This document shows, piece by piece, positions 40,120 to 48,350 of a DNA stretch of 64,000 nucleotides. The stretch comes from Pectobacterium aroidearum (GTDB taxonomy: Bacteria; Pseudomonadota; Gammaproteobacteria; Enterobacterales; Enterobacteriaceae). The notes below the pieces were generated by a model. It saw only the letters and a list, made by a program, of their open reading frames with translations, did not search any database and was not told the DNA's origin. Both the position numbers and the translations under genes were made by a program. The stretch spans positions 2,976,001 through 3,040,000 of the forward strand of contig NZ_CP065044.1 of assembly GCF_015689195.1 (NCBI RefSeq), read 5' to 3'. The first letter of the stretch is position 1, and each line of letters opens with the position of its first letter.

Positions 40120-40305
40120 GTGCCACATCACTCCCTATGGGAACTTATTAAGCTTACCTACACGATCGGTTTTGTCATCGCCCTGATCGTTACTTTCTTG
40201 TTAAGTAAAGATAAATCCTTGTTCATCCGATTCTTCGCGTCGTTAATTATCGGGCTAACCTGGCCGCTGAGCTTTCCTGTTGTCCTGTTGTTCTCCATTT
40301 TTTGA
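40120..40305 (+). CDS. GhoT/OrtT-family membrane toxin-like small protein
   Basis: 61 residues, two membrane helices. The C-terminal half FIRFFASLIIGLTWPLSFPV and its LLFSIF end match E. coli GhoT (GITWPMSLPVALLFSLF) and OrtT almost residue for residue, and LLSKDKS corresponds to their SHEK/SHDK turn. GhoT damages the membrane and is held by the antitoxin GhoS; OrtT acts as an orphan during amino acid and folate stress. No GhoS-like gene is next to it, so this is probably an orphan OrtT type. The start is GTG with AAGGAAAC upstream. Confidence 0.85.
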   Translation: MPHHSLWELIKLTYTIGFVIALIVTFLLSKDKSLFIRFFASLIIGLTWPLSFPVVLLFSIF

Positions 40306-40388
40306 AGCGACGCTTCTCTTCCAGATAACCGACAGGGTGAATCAACGCAGCAGCGCCTATTCGCGCCTTTTAAGAGAGAATGCCCACA

Positions 40389-40895
40389 ATGAGTAACATT
40401 CTGATCAGCGCCTGTCTGTCCGGCTTTCCCGTCCGCTATAACGGCACCGAAAAGAAATCGGTTGGCGGCTATCTTGCCCAGTGGCGCCAACAGAAGCGAC
40501 TCATTACGTTTTGCCCGGAACTGGCGGCAGGTTTCTCAACGCCCAGACCTTCAGCGGAAATCATCCCGACTACTGGCGGCAATTCTGTCATCACGGCTGG
40601 CGCTAAGGTAGTCGAAGCAACCGGTGCCGATGTGACCGAACGTTATATTCTGGGTGCCTGGCTAGCGCTGCAAATGGCGCAACAGCATAACTGCCGCTTC
40701 GCGCTCCTCACAGAAGGGAGCCCATCTTGCGGCAGTCGCATTATATATAGTGGGCGGTTTGATGGTTCACAAACAGCAGGAAGTGGCGTTACCGCAGAGC
40801 TGCTGCGTCGCCACGGTATCGACGTGTTTTCCGATCGTGAGATCGAACAGTTAATTGAACGTGTTGAATACTTCGATCGTCATTCTGATGCGTAG
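40389..40895 (+). CDS. DUF523 family protein
   Basis: 168 residues. Signature cysteines in LISACLSGFPVRYNG and ITFCPELAAGFSTPRPSAEI, and LLTEGSPSCGSRIIYSGRF with a further Cys. These conserved cysteines suggest metal or Fe-S binding, but no function is established. The start could be ATG 40389 (best family fit, SNILISACL) or 40380, three codons upstream; the GAGAG ribosome site does not decide. It follows the OrtT-like gene by 83 bases. Confidence 0.88.
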   Translation: MSNILISACLSGFPVRYNGTEKKSVGGYLAQWRQQKRLITFCPELAAGFSTPRPSAEIIPTTGGNSVITAGAKVVEATGADVTERYILGAWLALQMAQQHNCRFALLTEGSPSCGSRIIYSGRFDGSQTAGSGVTAELLRRHGIDVFSDREIEQLIERVEYFDRHSDA

Positions 40896-40949
40896 CATCG
40901 CAACTGCCCCATCGGACAAACCCTAATGCGGCAGTTGCGTTATGCAAAA

Positions 40950-41378
40950 CTAACGGACAACTAATACAGACATTTTCGCATGGCGAACGATGGCTGCGGC
41001 ATTTGAGCCAAGCAGATAGGTTTTCACATCTGGCCGCCGCGAACCGATGACGATCAAATCCGCATTCATCTCCTCCGCCAGCGCCAGCACCTCGTCTCTG
41101 GCCGAACCAAAACTGACGCTGCATGACAACCGTGATGCCGGCAGATCGATCGTTTTCATCAGCGATTTGAGCTTGTCATTTGCTTTCACCACCGCCTCAT
41201 TCTCAAACTCTTTTATGCCAAAAGAATACGCAGATAAGAACGCCGATGCATCCGGGAGGGAATGGAAGAGGTGTATTGCGGCGCCTGACATTTTAGCCAA
41301 CCTAACTGCATGCGTAATCGCGTGTTGGGTGAGTTCATCTTCTTCTATATCTACTGGCACTAGGATGCTCGTGTACAT
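40950..41378 (-). CDS. uspF: UspF-like universal stress protein
   Basis: 142 residues, UspA-superfamily fold. The C-terminal block RPDVKTYLLGSNAAAIVRHA and SVLVVR matches E. coli UspF very closely; N-terminal TSILVPVDIEEDELTQHAI also fits. UspF-type proteins bind ATP and are linked to fimbriae, adhesion and stress survival in E. coli. Start ATG 41378 has GAGAGG six bases upstream; the GTG at 41384 does not fit. It stands alone in its direction and converges on the DUF523 gene. Confidence 0.85.
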   Translation of the reverse strand: MYTSILVPVDIEEDELTQHAITHAVRLAKMSGAAIHLFHSLPDASAFLSAYSFGIKEFENEAVVKANDKLKSLMKTIDLPASRLSCSVSFGSARDEVLALAEEMNADLIVIGSRRPDVKTYLLGSNAAAIVRHAKMSVLVVR

Positions 41379-41534
41379 AATCACCTCTCCTCTGCATGGA
41401 TAACTGATTACCTGTCAGTATGTAAGAAGCGTAGTCTGCTCGTCGTCAGCAGAATATGATCCCGTTCACTTTTACACATGTTGCCCGCTATTTTTAACCT
41501 GCCAAGTGTCCGTTAGCTCACCGCCAACTTTTCT

Positions 41535-41990
41535 TTAAAGCGGTCGTGAATAGATACGTGAAGATTCCCCCCAAGGGTGATAACCCATTCCGGTAAAGTG
41601 GAAACCATAGTGTTCATAAAAACCGAGCAGCTCAGTGCATAAATGCAGCGTAGAAAAACCAGCACGACGGGTTTCCTGAGCAAGGTGTTCAATCAATTGC
41701 CCCGCATACCCATTGCTACGATGATTCTCTTCAACATAAAGCGCGCATAGCCAGGGATAAAGATCCATACGGCTGATGAAATCATTGGTAATTAACCCGG
41801 CACCACCAATAATATGCCCATCCTTTTCCAGCAAATACCAATCAGGCAATGGGTTTTCTGCACCAATACAATGGTTGATACAGTCTTCGTAAAGCATCAA
41901 CGTCTCGTCAGATGCCCAGTGGCGTTGGAAATAATGAATCGCCCTTTCTTTGTATTCAGGGCTCTTTCTGACAGAAATAATATTCAACAT
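41535..41990 (-). CDS. GNAT family N-acetyltransferase
   Basis: 151 residues. Acetyl-CoA-binding signature around EENHRSNGYAGQLIEHLAQET (about residue 95), preceded by the central strands (GGAGLITNDF, LYPWLCALYVEENH) and followed by LHLCTELLGFYEHYGFHFTG. The YEHYGFHFTGMGYH end is common in small acetyltransferases acting on amines or amino sugars; the substrate is unknown. It is just downstream of the isochorismatase-like gene (four bases), so the two are likely cotranscribed. Confidence 0.85.
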   Translation of the reverse strand: MLNIISVRKSPEYKERAIHYFQRHWASDETLMLYEDCINHCIGAENPLPDWYLLEKDGHIIGGAGLITNDFISRMDLYPWLCALYVEENHRSNGYAGQLIEHLAQETRRAGFSTLHLCTELLGFYEHYGFHFTGMGYHPWGESSRIYSRPL

Positions 41991-41994
41991 AGGG

Positions 41995-42519
41995 CTAGCA
42001 ACTCATCTTCCATGAGGCAACGATGTGCCCCGTTGTTTCTACCGTAATCGTGTTGCCTGGAATAATAAAATTCCGCCACACCTCGTTGTAATGCGTGATT
42101 AATTGTTCTGCTTTCAGTTCACCGCGATTAGCCGTCGTGTGTGCATCGGCGGCGATCGTCAACGCGTAGCCTCGGCTGGCCGCATTCTTAATGGTGGCAT
42201 CAACACAATAATCCGTCGCGCATCCGCAAATCGTCAGGTGGTTAACACCCAACTCTGCCAACACATCGGCTAACGGCGTACGGTAAAACGCATCGCACGC
42301 CGTTTTGGTAATAGATAAACAACCCTCTGGCTGGTTCAGCTCAGGCAATAACTGCCACCCTTCGCTACCTGACAACATGCCGTCTTCTTCATGCTGAATG
42401 AAAATCGTCCGATCTGCTGCGCCTGAAAGCTGATTTATCAATGCGACCGTCTGTGCCTGTCGTGCTCTTGGTGTTGCAAACACCGCATTCTGCATATCAA
42501 TCACTATCAAAACCCGCAT
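41995..42519 (-). CDS. Isochorismatase-family cysteine hydrolase
   Basis: 174 residues. Catalytic Asp in VLIVIDMQNAVF, Lys in SITKTACDAF and Cys in LTICGCATDYCVDATI form the cysteine-hydrolase triad. Substrates in the family include nicotinamide, isochorismate, ureidoacrylate and carbamoylsarcosine; this one is not close enough to any to call. It is the first gene of a probable pair with the GNAT gene. Confidence 0.87.
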   Translation of the reverse strand: MRVLIVIDMQNAVFATPRARQAQTVALINQLSGAADRTIFIQHEEDGMLSGSEGWQLLPELNQPEGCLSITKTACDAFYRTPLADVLAELGVNHLTICGCATDYCVDATIKNAASRGYALTIAADAHTTANRGELKAEQLITHYNEVWRNFIIPGNTITVETTGHIVASWKMSC

Positions 42520-42607
42520 CTTTTTTCCTTATTTTGGCACTTAACATCGGCAGTCATGATCCTCAGGGAAGCAACGGCTTGTCTCACTCCAACCAGACTG
42601 ACCGTGA

Positions 42608-43030
42608 CTAGATCATGTCCACTATACCATGAGGATAAAACTTGATTTCCCCTGACCGCAGCCGATCAATATCAAACCAGCGGGTAACAATCGGAACACC
42701 ATTTGTCTCTATACCATGGATAATCTCCTGCTGGTAAAGCGACTCGTCCTGAAAGCGCGCCTCATAAACAAAGACAATCTCATGCCCAGGTTTGCCATTG
42801 TAGGAAAAAATATTCTCTGAAACGCCTAACAGTGAGAAATCCTTGGTCGCTGCACTAATTTCCTCCTGGACTTCCCTCTCCGCTGCCGCCTGCGACAATT
42901 CGCCAAAATCGACGCCACCACCGAGCGGCAACACATAATGCTCATCTTTTATAGGGTCATACCCTTCTGCTAACAGAATCTTTCCATGGTTTCGGAAAAG
43001 ACAAACTGCTTTTGCTCTGATCTTTTGCAT
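42608..43030 (-). CDS. Nudix hydrolase
   Basis: 140 residues. The Nudix box GX5EX7REUXEE is complete as GGVDFGELSQAAAEREVQEEI (residues ~42-62). N-terminal IRAKAVCLFRNHGKILLAEG. Hydrolyses a nucleoside diphosphate linked to another group; the substrate is not predictable. It is separated from the isochorismatase-like gene by 88 bases and has its own probable promoter in 43031-43250. Confidence 0.88.
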   Translation of the reverse strand: MQKIRAKAVCLFRNHGKILLAEGYDPIKDEHYVLPLGGGVDFGELSQAAAEREVQEEISAATKDFSLLGVSENIFSYNGKPGHEIVFVYEARFQDESLYQQEIIHGIETNGVPIVTRWFDIDRLRSGEIKFYPHGIVDMI

Positions 43031-43517
43031 GTCAACGCTCCAGGTAAACTACAACTCTCTAAACTACAGCACTCTTTTGATAAAAAGACATTTATTGATA
43101 AGCGACATGTAGCACAGAAATATGTCATCTTTTTTTACAGATAAAAATCTGTTAAAATTTAATCAAAATGCATTAATAGTTTTTATGTTCAGTGAATGTT
43201 TTTCTCTGCCCCCTTTCATTTCTTCGTGTTTAACTTATTGAAGTCATGCGTCTCACATAACTATTCCAGACATAATATTGGTGGAGAACGATAAATTCAT
43301 ATTTATCAGCCTGACCATTGATCGGCGTCATCCTTTCGCATCCAGGTACGTCGCCGAATCACGCTGTGTTTATTTATCTTACCGACTGGTTTTATGCGTA
43401 CGATCGACTAAAGTTAACTAACCATTTCTTCATGTCTGGCGGACAGCGAATGCGTGCTGTCTGGCAAGACGTGCATTAATCACGTCAGAAAACGCACAAG
43501 GTAAGGGAGGAAAAACA
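43031..43517. other. Divergent regulatory space between the Nudix and YmgB-like genes
   Basis: 487 bases without a gene. The left part is AT-rich (Nudix promoter). The right part forms a structured leader for the YmgB-like gene: GACAGC and GCTGTC (43440-43462) pair, and ACGTGCATT with its near-complement follows, before the AGGGAGG ribosome site. Confidence 0.5.
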
Positions 43518-43772
43518 ATGCATTCAGAGGTACCCCCAAATGAGCTCCCGATATCTGACACTCTCGGCCTTGACTCTCAGGTCAACGACATGGAAATACT
43601 CGGCAACATTGTGGAAGAGATCATTCAGTCCGGCCATTCCGTCAGTAACAAGGCCATCATCGCTAAATTAATTCACAAGATTGAAACAGAGGCTAATGCC
43701 GCTTTTCAGGAGAAATATCGAGCATTGCTGGAACTGATTGTTTATAAAACTCAGGACGACTTCCTGATTTAA
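43518..43772 (+). CDS. YmgB/AriR-family biofilm and acid-response regulator
   Basis: 84 residues, helical. The core ILGNIVEEIIQSGHSVSNKAIIAKLIHKIETE matches E. coli AriR ([32 protein letters not shown]) in spacing and hydrophobic pattern. The E. coli relatives (YcgZ, YmgA, AriR, YmgC) respond to cold and blue light and act through the Rcs pathway on biofilm matrix. Here a single family member is present, with a strong AGGGAGG ribosome site. Function by family only. Confidence 0.8.
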   Translation: MHSEVPPNELPISDTLGLDSQVNDMEILGNIVEEIIQSGHSVSNKAIIAKLIHKIETEANAAFQEKYRALLELIVYKTQDDFLI

Positions 43773-44103
43773 TGCCCGATGAAGACACTATTCTCTCGTT
43801 TTCCAGTAGCGTTTATACGTTATTGGCCAGAGTTTTATTTAATGCGTACAGTCAGCGATAAATAACACAGGTATTTATGTTGTTATTATTCCTGACCCGC
43901 GACTATCAATTTATTAATACCGAACAGCGCGAGACCTGCTTATTTTACCAATCGTTAATATTCATTTCTGAATGAATGATGTAAGGGAAAAAATTCGTAC
44001 CGCAACGTCGCTATACGTCCACACCTGCTCAACACGAACGTCATTATGAACAACACTCACATCAGCAGTATGAGATAAAAATACGATTGGTTAGATAGCA
44101 GAA
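43773..44103. other. Non-coding stretch between the YmgB-like gene and serT
   Basis: AT-rich, no gene I can support. A 32-codon frame at 43877-43975 has a partial ribosome site (AGG) but no recognised motif. Confidence 0.4.
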
Positions 44104-44133
44104 ACGAAAACGGGCTAGCCTAAGCTAACCCGT
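44104..44133 (-). terminator. serT terminator
   Basis: Minus strand ACGGGTTAGC-TTAG-GCTAGCCCGT followed by TTTCGTTTC, just after the tRNA gene. Confidence 0.8.
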
Positions 44134-44142
44134 TGAATTTTT

Positions 44143-44230
44143 TGGCGGAGGAGTAGAGATTCGAACTCTAGAACACTTTCGCGTCGCCGGTTTTCAAGAC
44201 CGGTGCCTTCAACCACTCGGCCACTCCTCC
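44143..44230 (-). tRNA. serT: tRNA-Ser(UGA)
   Basis: 88 bases including an encoded CCA. Acceptor GGAGGAG pairs with CTCCTCC, the anticodon arm is CCGGTCTTGAAAACCGG with anticodon TGA at 44194-44196, a long variable arm is present as expected for serine, and the T arm is GAGTTCGAACTC. It reads UCA and, by wobble modification, other UCN codons. Same position as E. coli serT, upstream of and divergent from yccA. Confidence 0.98.
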
Positions 44231-44517
44231 GCAATGACGCGAACTATAAACAGTGAATGAGAGCTTGTAAAGCATCACAGCGCTCAATTGCCTGAAAAAT
44301 AATCTAACGTAGCGCATTTGAACGCAAAACCGCCATGCGGCAGATGAAAGAGCGCAATTTATCTCCAGCACCCGACAAATTGCAGAACAAAGCACGAGCG
44401 AAGACCTAAGGATGAATAATTTGCAGCGTAAAGAAGGGTAAACCACCTTTAATAACGTCCTGCAACTATTTACTCTTTGACATTGGATAATAGCACCCTG
44501 AAGAGAGAGTCGCTGAT

Positions 44518-45177
44518 ATGGATCGTATTGTTGTTTCTTCTACCCGTGAAAGCTCGCTACTCAGCACGCACAAAGTGCTGCGCAACACCTATTTCCTGCT
44601 GTCGCTGACGCTGGGTTTTTCCGCCGTTACCGCAACAGCAAGTACCGTACTTAACCTGCCCGCTCCGGGATTAATTCTGATGCTGGTTGGGTTTTATGGC
44701 CTGATGTTCCTGACGCACAAACTGGCGAACAGCCCTGCGGGTATTCTGGCAGCGTTCGCACTGACCGGATTTATGGGTTATACGCTAGGCCCGATTTTAA
44801 GTTCGCTGATTTCCTCAGGCGCAGGCGACATTGTCATGCTGGCGCTGGGCGGCACGGCACTGGTGTTCTTCTGCTGCTCAGCTTACGTCTTAACGACACG
44901 TAAAGATATGTCCTTCCTGTCAGGTATGATGATGGCAGGTTTTGTTGTTCTGGTTGTCGCCGTCATCGCCAATCTGTTCTTGCAGATTCCGGCCTTGCAT
45001 CTGGCGATCAGTGCCCTGTTTATTCTGTTCTCTGCGGGTGCCATCCTGTGGGAAACCAGTAACATCATCCACGGTGGCGAAACCAACTACATCCGAGCAA
45101 CAGTTAGCCTGTATGTCGCGATCTACAATATCTTCGTTAGCTTGTTGAGCATTCTGGGCATCATGCGTAACGACTAA
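44518..45177 (+). CDS. yccA: YccA, Bax-inhibitor-1 family modulator of FtsH
   Basis: 219 residues with seven membrane helices. In E. coli YccA is both a substrate and an inhibitor of the membrane protease FtsH and protects SecY in jammed translocons. N-terminal [20 protein letters not shown] is cytosolic and conserved, and the BI-1 motif near the end includes [17 protein letters not shown]. Ends at a terminator hairpin. Confidence 0.95.
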   Translation: MDRIVVSSTRESSLLSTHKVLRNTYFLLSLTLGFSAVTATASTVLNLPAPGLILMLVGFYGLMFLTHKLANSPAGILAAFALTGFMGYTLGPILSSLISSGAGDIVMLALGGTALVFFCCSAYVLTTRKDMSFLSGMMMAGFVVLVVAVIANLFLQIPALHLAISALFILFSAGAILWETSNIIHGGETNYIRATVSLYVAIYNIFVSLLSILGIMRND

Positions 45178-45198
45178 GTTTTATTTATCGCCACACCG

Positions 45199-45228
45199 AG
45201 AAAGCCCCAACCGGGGCTTTTTTTATTT
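45199..45228 (+). terminator. yccA terminator
   Basis: AAGCCCC-AACC-GGGGCTT followed by T7. Confidence 0.92.
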
Positions 45229-45287
45229 CCAGCACAGACAGAAATATTTGTTAAACTGCGGGCTGATCTATCGCAGGCGGAGAAAAG

Positions 45288-45617
45288 ATGTTGGAGTTTG
45301 AAGGACAAACAATCGAAACAGATGCGCAAGGTTACCTAATGGATAGCAACGCGTGGAGTGAAGCATTGGCTCACGTGTTAGCAGAGCAGGAAGGCATCAC
45401 GCTGACCGAACCGCATTGGGAAGTCGTCCGGTTTGTGCGGAATTTTTATCAGGAGTTCAATACGTCACCCGCGATACGCATGCTGGTTAAAGCGATGGCG
45501 CAAAAGTATGGCGAAGAGAAAGGGAATAGCCGCTACCTGTACAAACTTTTCCCCAAAGGGCCAGCAAAGCAGGCGACTAAAATTGCCGGCTTGCCCAAAC
45601 CAGTAAAATGCATCTAG
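45288..45617 (+). CDS. tusE: TusE, sulfur relay protein for tRNA 2-thiouridine
   Basis: 109-residue DsrC-like protein that takes sulfur from TusBCD and passes it to MnmA for s2U34. The active Cys is the second-last residue in GLPKPVKCI, as in E. coli TusE. It converges on yccX with only 12 bases between stops. Confidence 0.95.
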   Translation: MLEFEGQTIETDAQGYLMDSNAWSEALAHVLAEQEGITLTEPHWEVVRFVRNFYQEFNTSPAIRMLVKAMAQKYGEEKGNSRYLYKLFPKGPAKQATKIAGLPKPVKCI

Positions 45618-45629
45618 CATTGCCCAGTT

Positions 45630-45908
45630 TCAATAGCGGATCGTAAAACCTTCATAGTCCGTCTTGCCATGTGGCTCAATAAGCACCTTATCCACTCTGG
45701 CGCTTCGTGGGCCTCCTTGTTTCAGCCACTCAATTAACGCCTCTACCGCTTGAGCGTCGCCGTTTGCCACCACTTCCACGCTGCCATCATCACAATTGCG
45801 CGCATACCCATTGAGTCCGAGTCGCACGGCCTGATGTTGCGTGCTGTAGCGAAACCCGACGCCCTGAACCAGGCCATAGACATAAGCGACAGTCGCTATC
45901 TTTGCCAT
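45630..45908 (-). CDS. yccX: Acylphosphatase
   Basis: 92 residues. Active-site loop [16 protein letters not shown] with the catalytic Arg, and the Asn in [15 protein letters not shown]. Hydrolyses acyl-phosphates such as acetyl- or carbamoyl-phosphate. In E. coli rlmI lies between yccX and hspQ; here only 223 non-coding bases follow. Confidence 0.95.
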   Translation of the reverse strand: MAKIATVAYVYGLVQGVGFRYSTQHQAVRLGLNGYARNCDDGSVEVVANGDAQAVEALIEWLKQGGPRSARVDKVLIEPHGKTDYEGFTIRY

Positions 45909-46089
45909 CTTCTCCTCCTTCCCAGTCTACGAGGCTAAACAACATTTCATTAGCAGGGCTGTATCTTCTAAAAATTTACACCATACTGTTAATAATGTGT
46001 TCAGGCACTGATTCATCGACGAACACATCGCTTGAAAAACGCTGTACGCTAAAAAGCGTTGTCGGATGCGGTTGTCCTCCTCCACGTAA

Positions 46090-46440
<351 letters not shown>

Positions 46441-46537
46441 TTTTTCCCTACGTTCAATATTGGCGGCCGAAAACAAACATTGGCGATGTTGTGATACTCA
46501 GCATCGCCGAATGTCTGTGACTTCTTTACCTGAGCGC

Positions 46538-46951
46538 TTATTTATCCAGACCCAGCCGTGGGATTTCAATTTTCGGGCAACGATCCATCACCACTTTCAA
46601 CCCGGCATCATGAGCCAAAATTGCCGCTTGTTCATTAATGACGCCGATCTGTAGCCATAAAACACTAGCGCCAATGGCAATGGCCTCTTTGGCAACCTCG
46701 TAAGCCGCTTCCGGCTGGCGAAAGACATCGACCATATCAATCGGTTTAGGGATATCCGCTAAACTGGCATACACTTTTTGACCCAGCAGCGTTTGTCCAG
46801 CAAGTTTGGGGCTAACGGGAATAACGTCGTATCCCTGCTCTAGCAAATATGCCATCACACCATAACTCGGGCGGGACGACTTATCGCTAGCCCCCACGAG
46901 TGCAATGGTTTTGACCGTTTTTAGTACAGATTCAATATCACTGTCATTCAT
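46538..46951 (-). CDS. yccU: YccU, CoA-binding domain protein
   Basis: 137 residues, Rossmann-type CoA-binding fold like the N-terminus of succinyl-CoA ligase alpha: [35 protein letters not shown] and [17 protein letters not shown]. Function unknown. It converges on hspQ and is divergent from yccT. Confidence 0.93.
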   Translation of the reverse strand: MNDSDIESVLKTVKTIALVGASDKSSRPSYGVMAYLLEQGYDVIPVSPKLAGQTLLGQKVYASLADIPKPIDMVDVFRQPEAAYEVAKEAIAIGASVLWLQIGVINEQAAILAHDAGLKVVMDRCPKIEIPRLGLDK

Positions 46952-47144
46952 GCTATTCAGCCTCTCTTGCGTGATTTATTACAGTGTATCGCACATTTTA
47001 CGGATCGCAGAAAATGGCTTGAAGACCCGCCGTCTGTATCTTATAGAACGAAAAATGCCATAACAGCCTGTTTCAAATTGAAACCTTTGACACATTCAGA
47101 CAATTCCTCAACAATACTCGGATTGCGTGCTATTTGGGAAAAAT

Positions 47145-47669
47145 ATGAAATTCGGCTTCATCACTGTCTGCCTTTTTATTGCAGGGTTCAGTACCTCAGT
47201 AATTGCGGCAACAACGTTGAAATTAGATCAGAAAATCGATCTCCTGATGGTTGACGGGCAAAAGATGTCAGGCTCGTTGCTAAAGGGTGCCGATAGCCTC
47301 GAACTTGGCAGTGGGCAACACCAGATTTTGTTCAAAGTTGTCGACACCGTCGATGCCCAAACCGGTGCGCCAGTGACCTATTTTCCTTCCACGTTTATTG
47401 CGACCTTTAATACGGCAAAAGTGGCATCGGTGTCATTTAAACTACCGCCGCTGCATACCCTTGAAGATCGAAAAAATTTCACTGCTCAGCCTCAGTATCA
47501 ATTGCTTGATGAAAAAAATCAGGCTATCCCCGTGCGTACCGATGCGCTTGTCATTGCTGACAATGAGCTGCTCGATATAGAACGAAAAATGTCGGAGTAC
47601 AATGCAGCGGCGAAAGGCGCGTCCGTTGCTGGCTTTTCTGCCGCGCTGAATGAATCTGTAACCTGGTGA
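47145..47669 (+). CDS. yccT: YccT family periplasmic protein (DUF2057, CsgI-like)
   Basis: 174 residues with signal peptide (CLFIAGFSTSVIAATTLKLD). The E. coli relative, ~220 residues and also called CsgI, slows curli polymerisation in the periplasm; this copy is about 45 residues shorter at the C-terminus. Conserved LLVxDGxKMxxSLLKGADSLEL and FNTAKVASVSFKLP. Start ATG 47145 fits the signal peptide better than the upstream 47127. I see no curli genes here, so the target may differ. Confidence 0.88.
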   Translation: MKFGFITVCLFIAGFSTSVIAATTLKLDQKIDLLMVDGQKMSGSLLKGADSLELGSGQHQILFKVVDTVDAQTGAPVTYFPSTFIATFNTAKVASVSFKLPPLHTLEDRKNFTAQPQYQLLDEKNQAIPVRTDALVIADNELLDIERKMSEYNAAAKGASVAGFSAALNESVTW

Positions 47670-47806
47670 TTTTACGCGCAGTCGCATCAGATTTTTGATA
47701 CCCGTTCGCCTTTTCCTGCTTTTATCGCTTTGCACCGAAACAGCGTTTCCGTAATCTGTCTGTACACTAGCGTCAGCTTTACTACACCAGATTGAAGGAC
47801 GTAACC

Positions 47807-48265
47807 ATGGAGTTCACCACCCGTACCATCGCCGCGCAAAAACATATTGCGCTGGTAGCACACGACCACTGTAAACAATCCTTGCTGGATTGGGTTGGTA
47901 CGAATAAAGAACAGCTCAAAGAGCACACGCTTTACGCCACCGGAACCACCGGGAACCTGATTCAGTTGAATACGGGGCTGCCCGTAAAAAGCATGCTGAG
48001 CGGGCCAATGGGAGGCGACCAGCAGGTTGGTGCGCTGATCTCCGAAGGGAAAATCGATTTGATGATCTTCTTTTGGGATCCACTGAACGCCGTACCACAC
48101 GATCCCGATGTGAAGGCGCTGCTGAGGCTGGCTACGGTTTGGAACATTCCCGTGGCCACCAACCGTGCAACGGCGGATTTTCTGGTCAATTCTGCGCTAT
48201 TTAAAGAACCCGTACAGATCGCCATCCCCGATTATCAACGCTATCTGCAAGACCGCCTGAAATAG
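47807..48265 (+). CDS. mgsA: Methylglyoxal synthase
   Basis: Converts dihydroxyacetone phosphate to methylglyoxal, a bypass that relieves sugar-phosphate stress. 152 residues. [12 protein letters not shown], phosphate loop ATGTTGNL, catalytic Asp in [15 protein letters not shown] and [20 protein letters not shown]. Start ATG 47807 has AAGGA upstream, matching E. coli. Confidence 0.97.
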
Positions 48266-48282
48266 TCACGCACATCATCATG

Positions 48283-48312
48283 GACCAGCGGCGTGCCACA
48301 CCGTCGCTGGTC
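48283..48312. terminator. Stem-loop between converging mgsA and helD
   Basis: GACCAGCG and CGCTGGTC pair around a 14-base loop; a pyrimidine-rich but not pure T stretch follows, so termination strength is uncertain. Confidence 0.5.
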
Positions 48313-48350
48313 TACTCTCCTACTTCTCTCTTCTCTGCTTTCGCTTTTCA

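Noticed and set aside
43877-43975. 32-codon frame downstream of the YmgB-like gene
   Set aside because: Only a partial ribosome site (AGG) and no motif; too short to support.
46032-46060. Sigma-32 promoter of hspQ
   Set aside because: CTTGAAA is present, but no CCCCAT-like -10 at the right distance, so it is mentioned only as a possibility.
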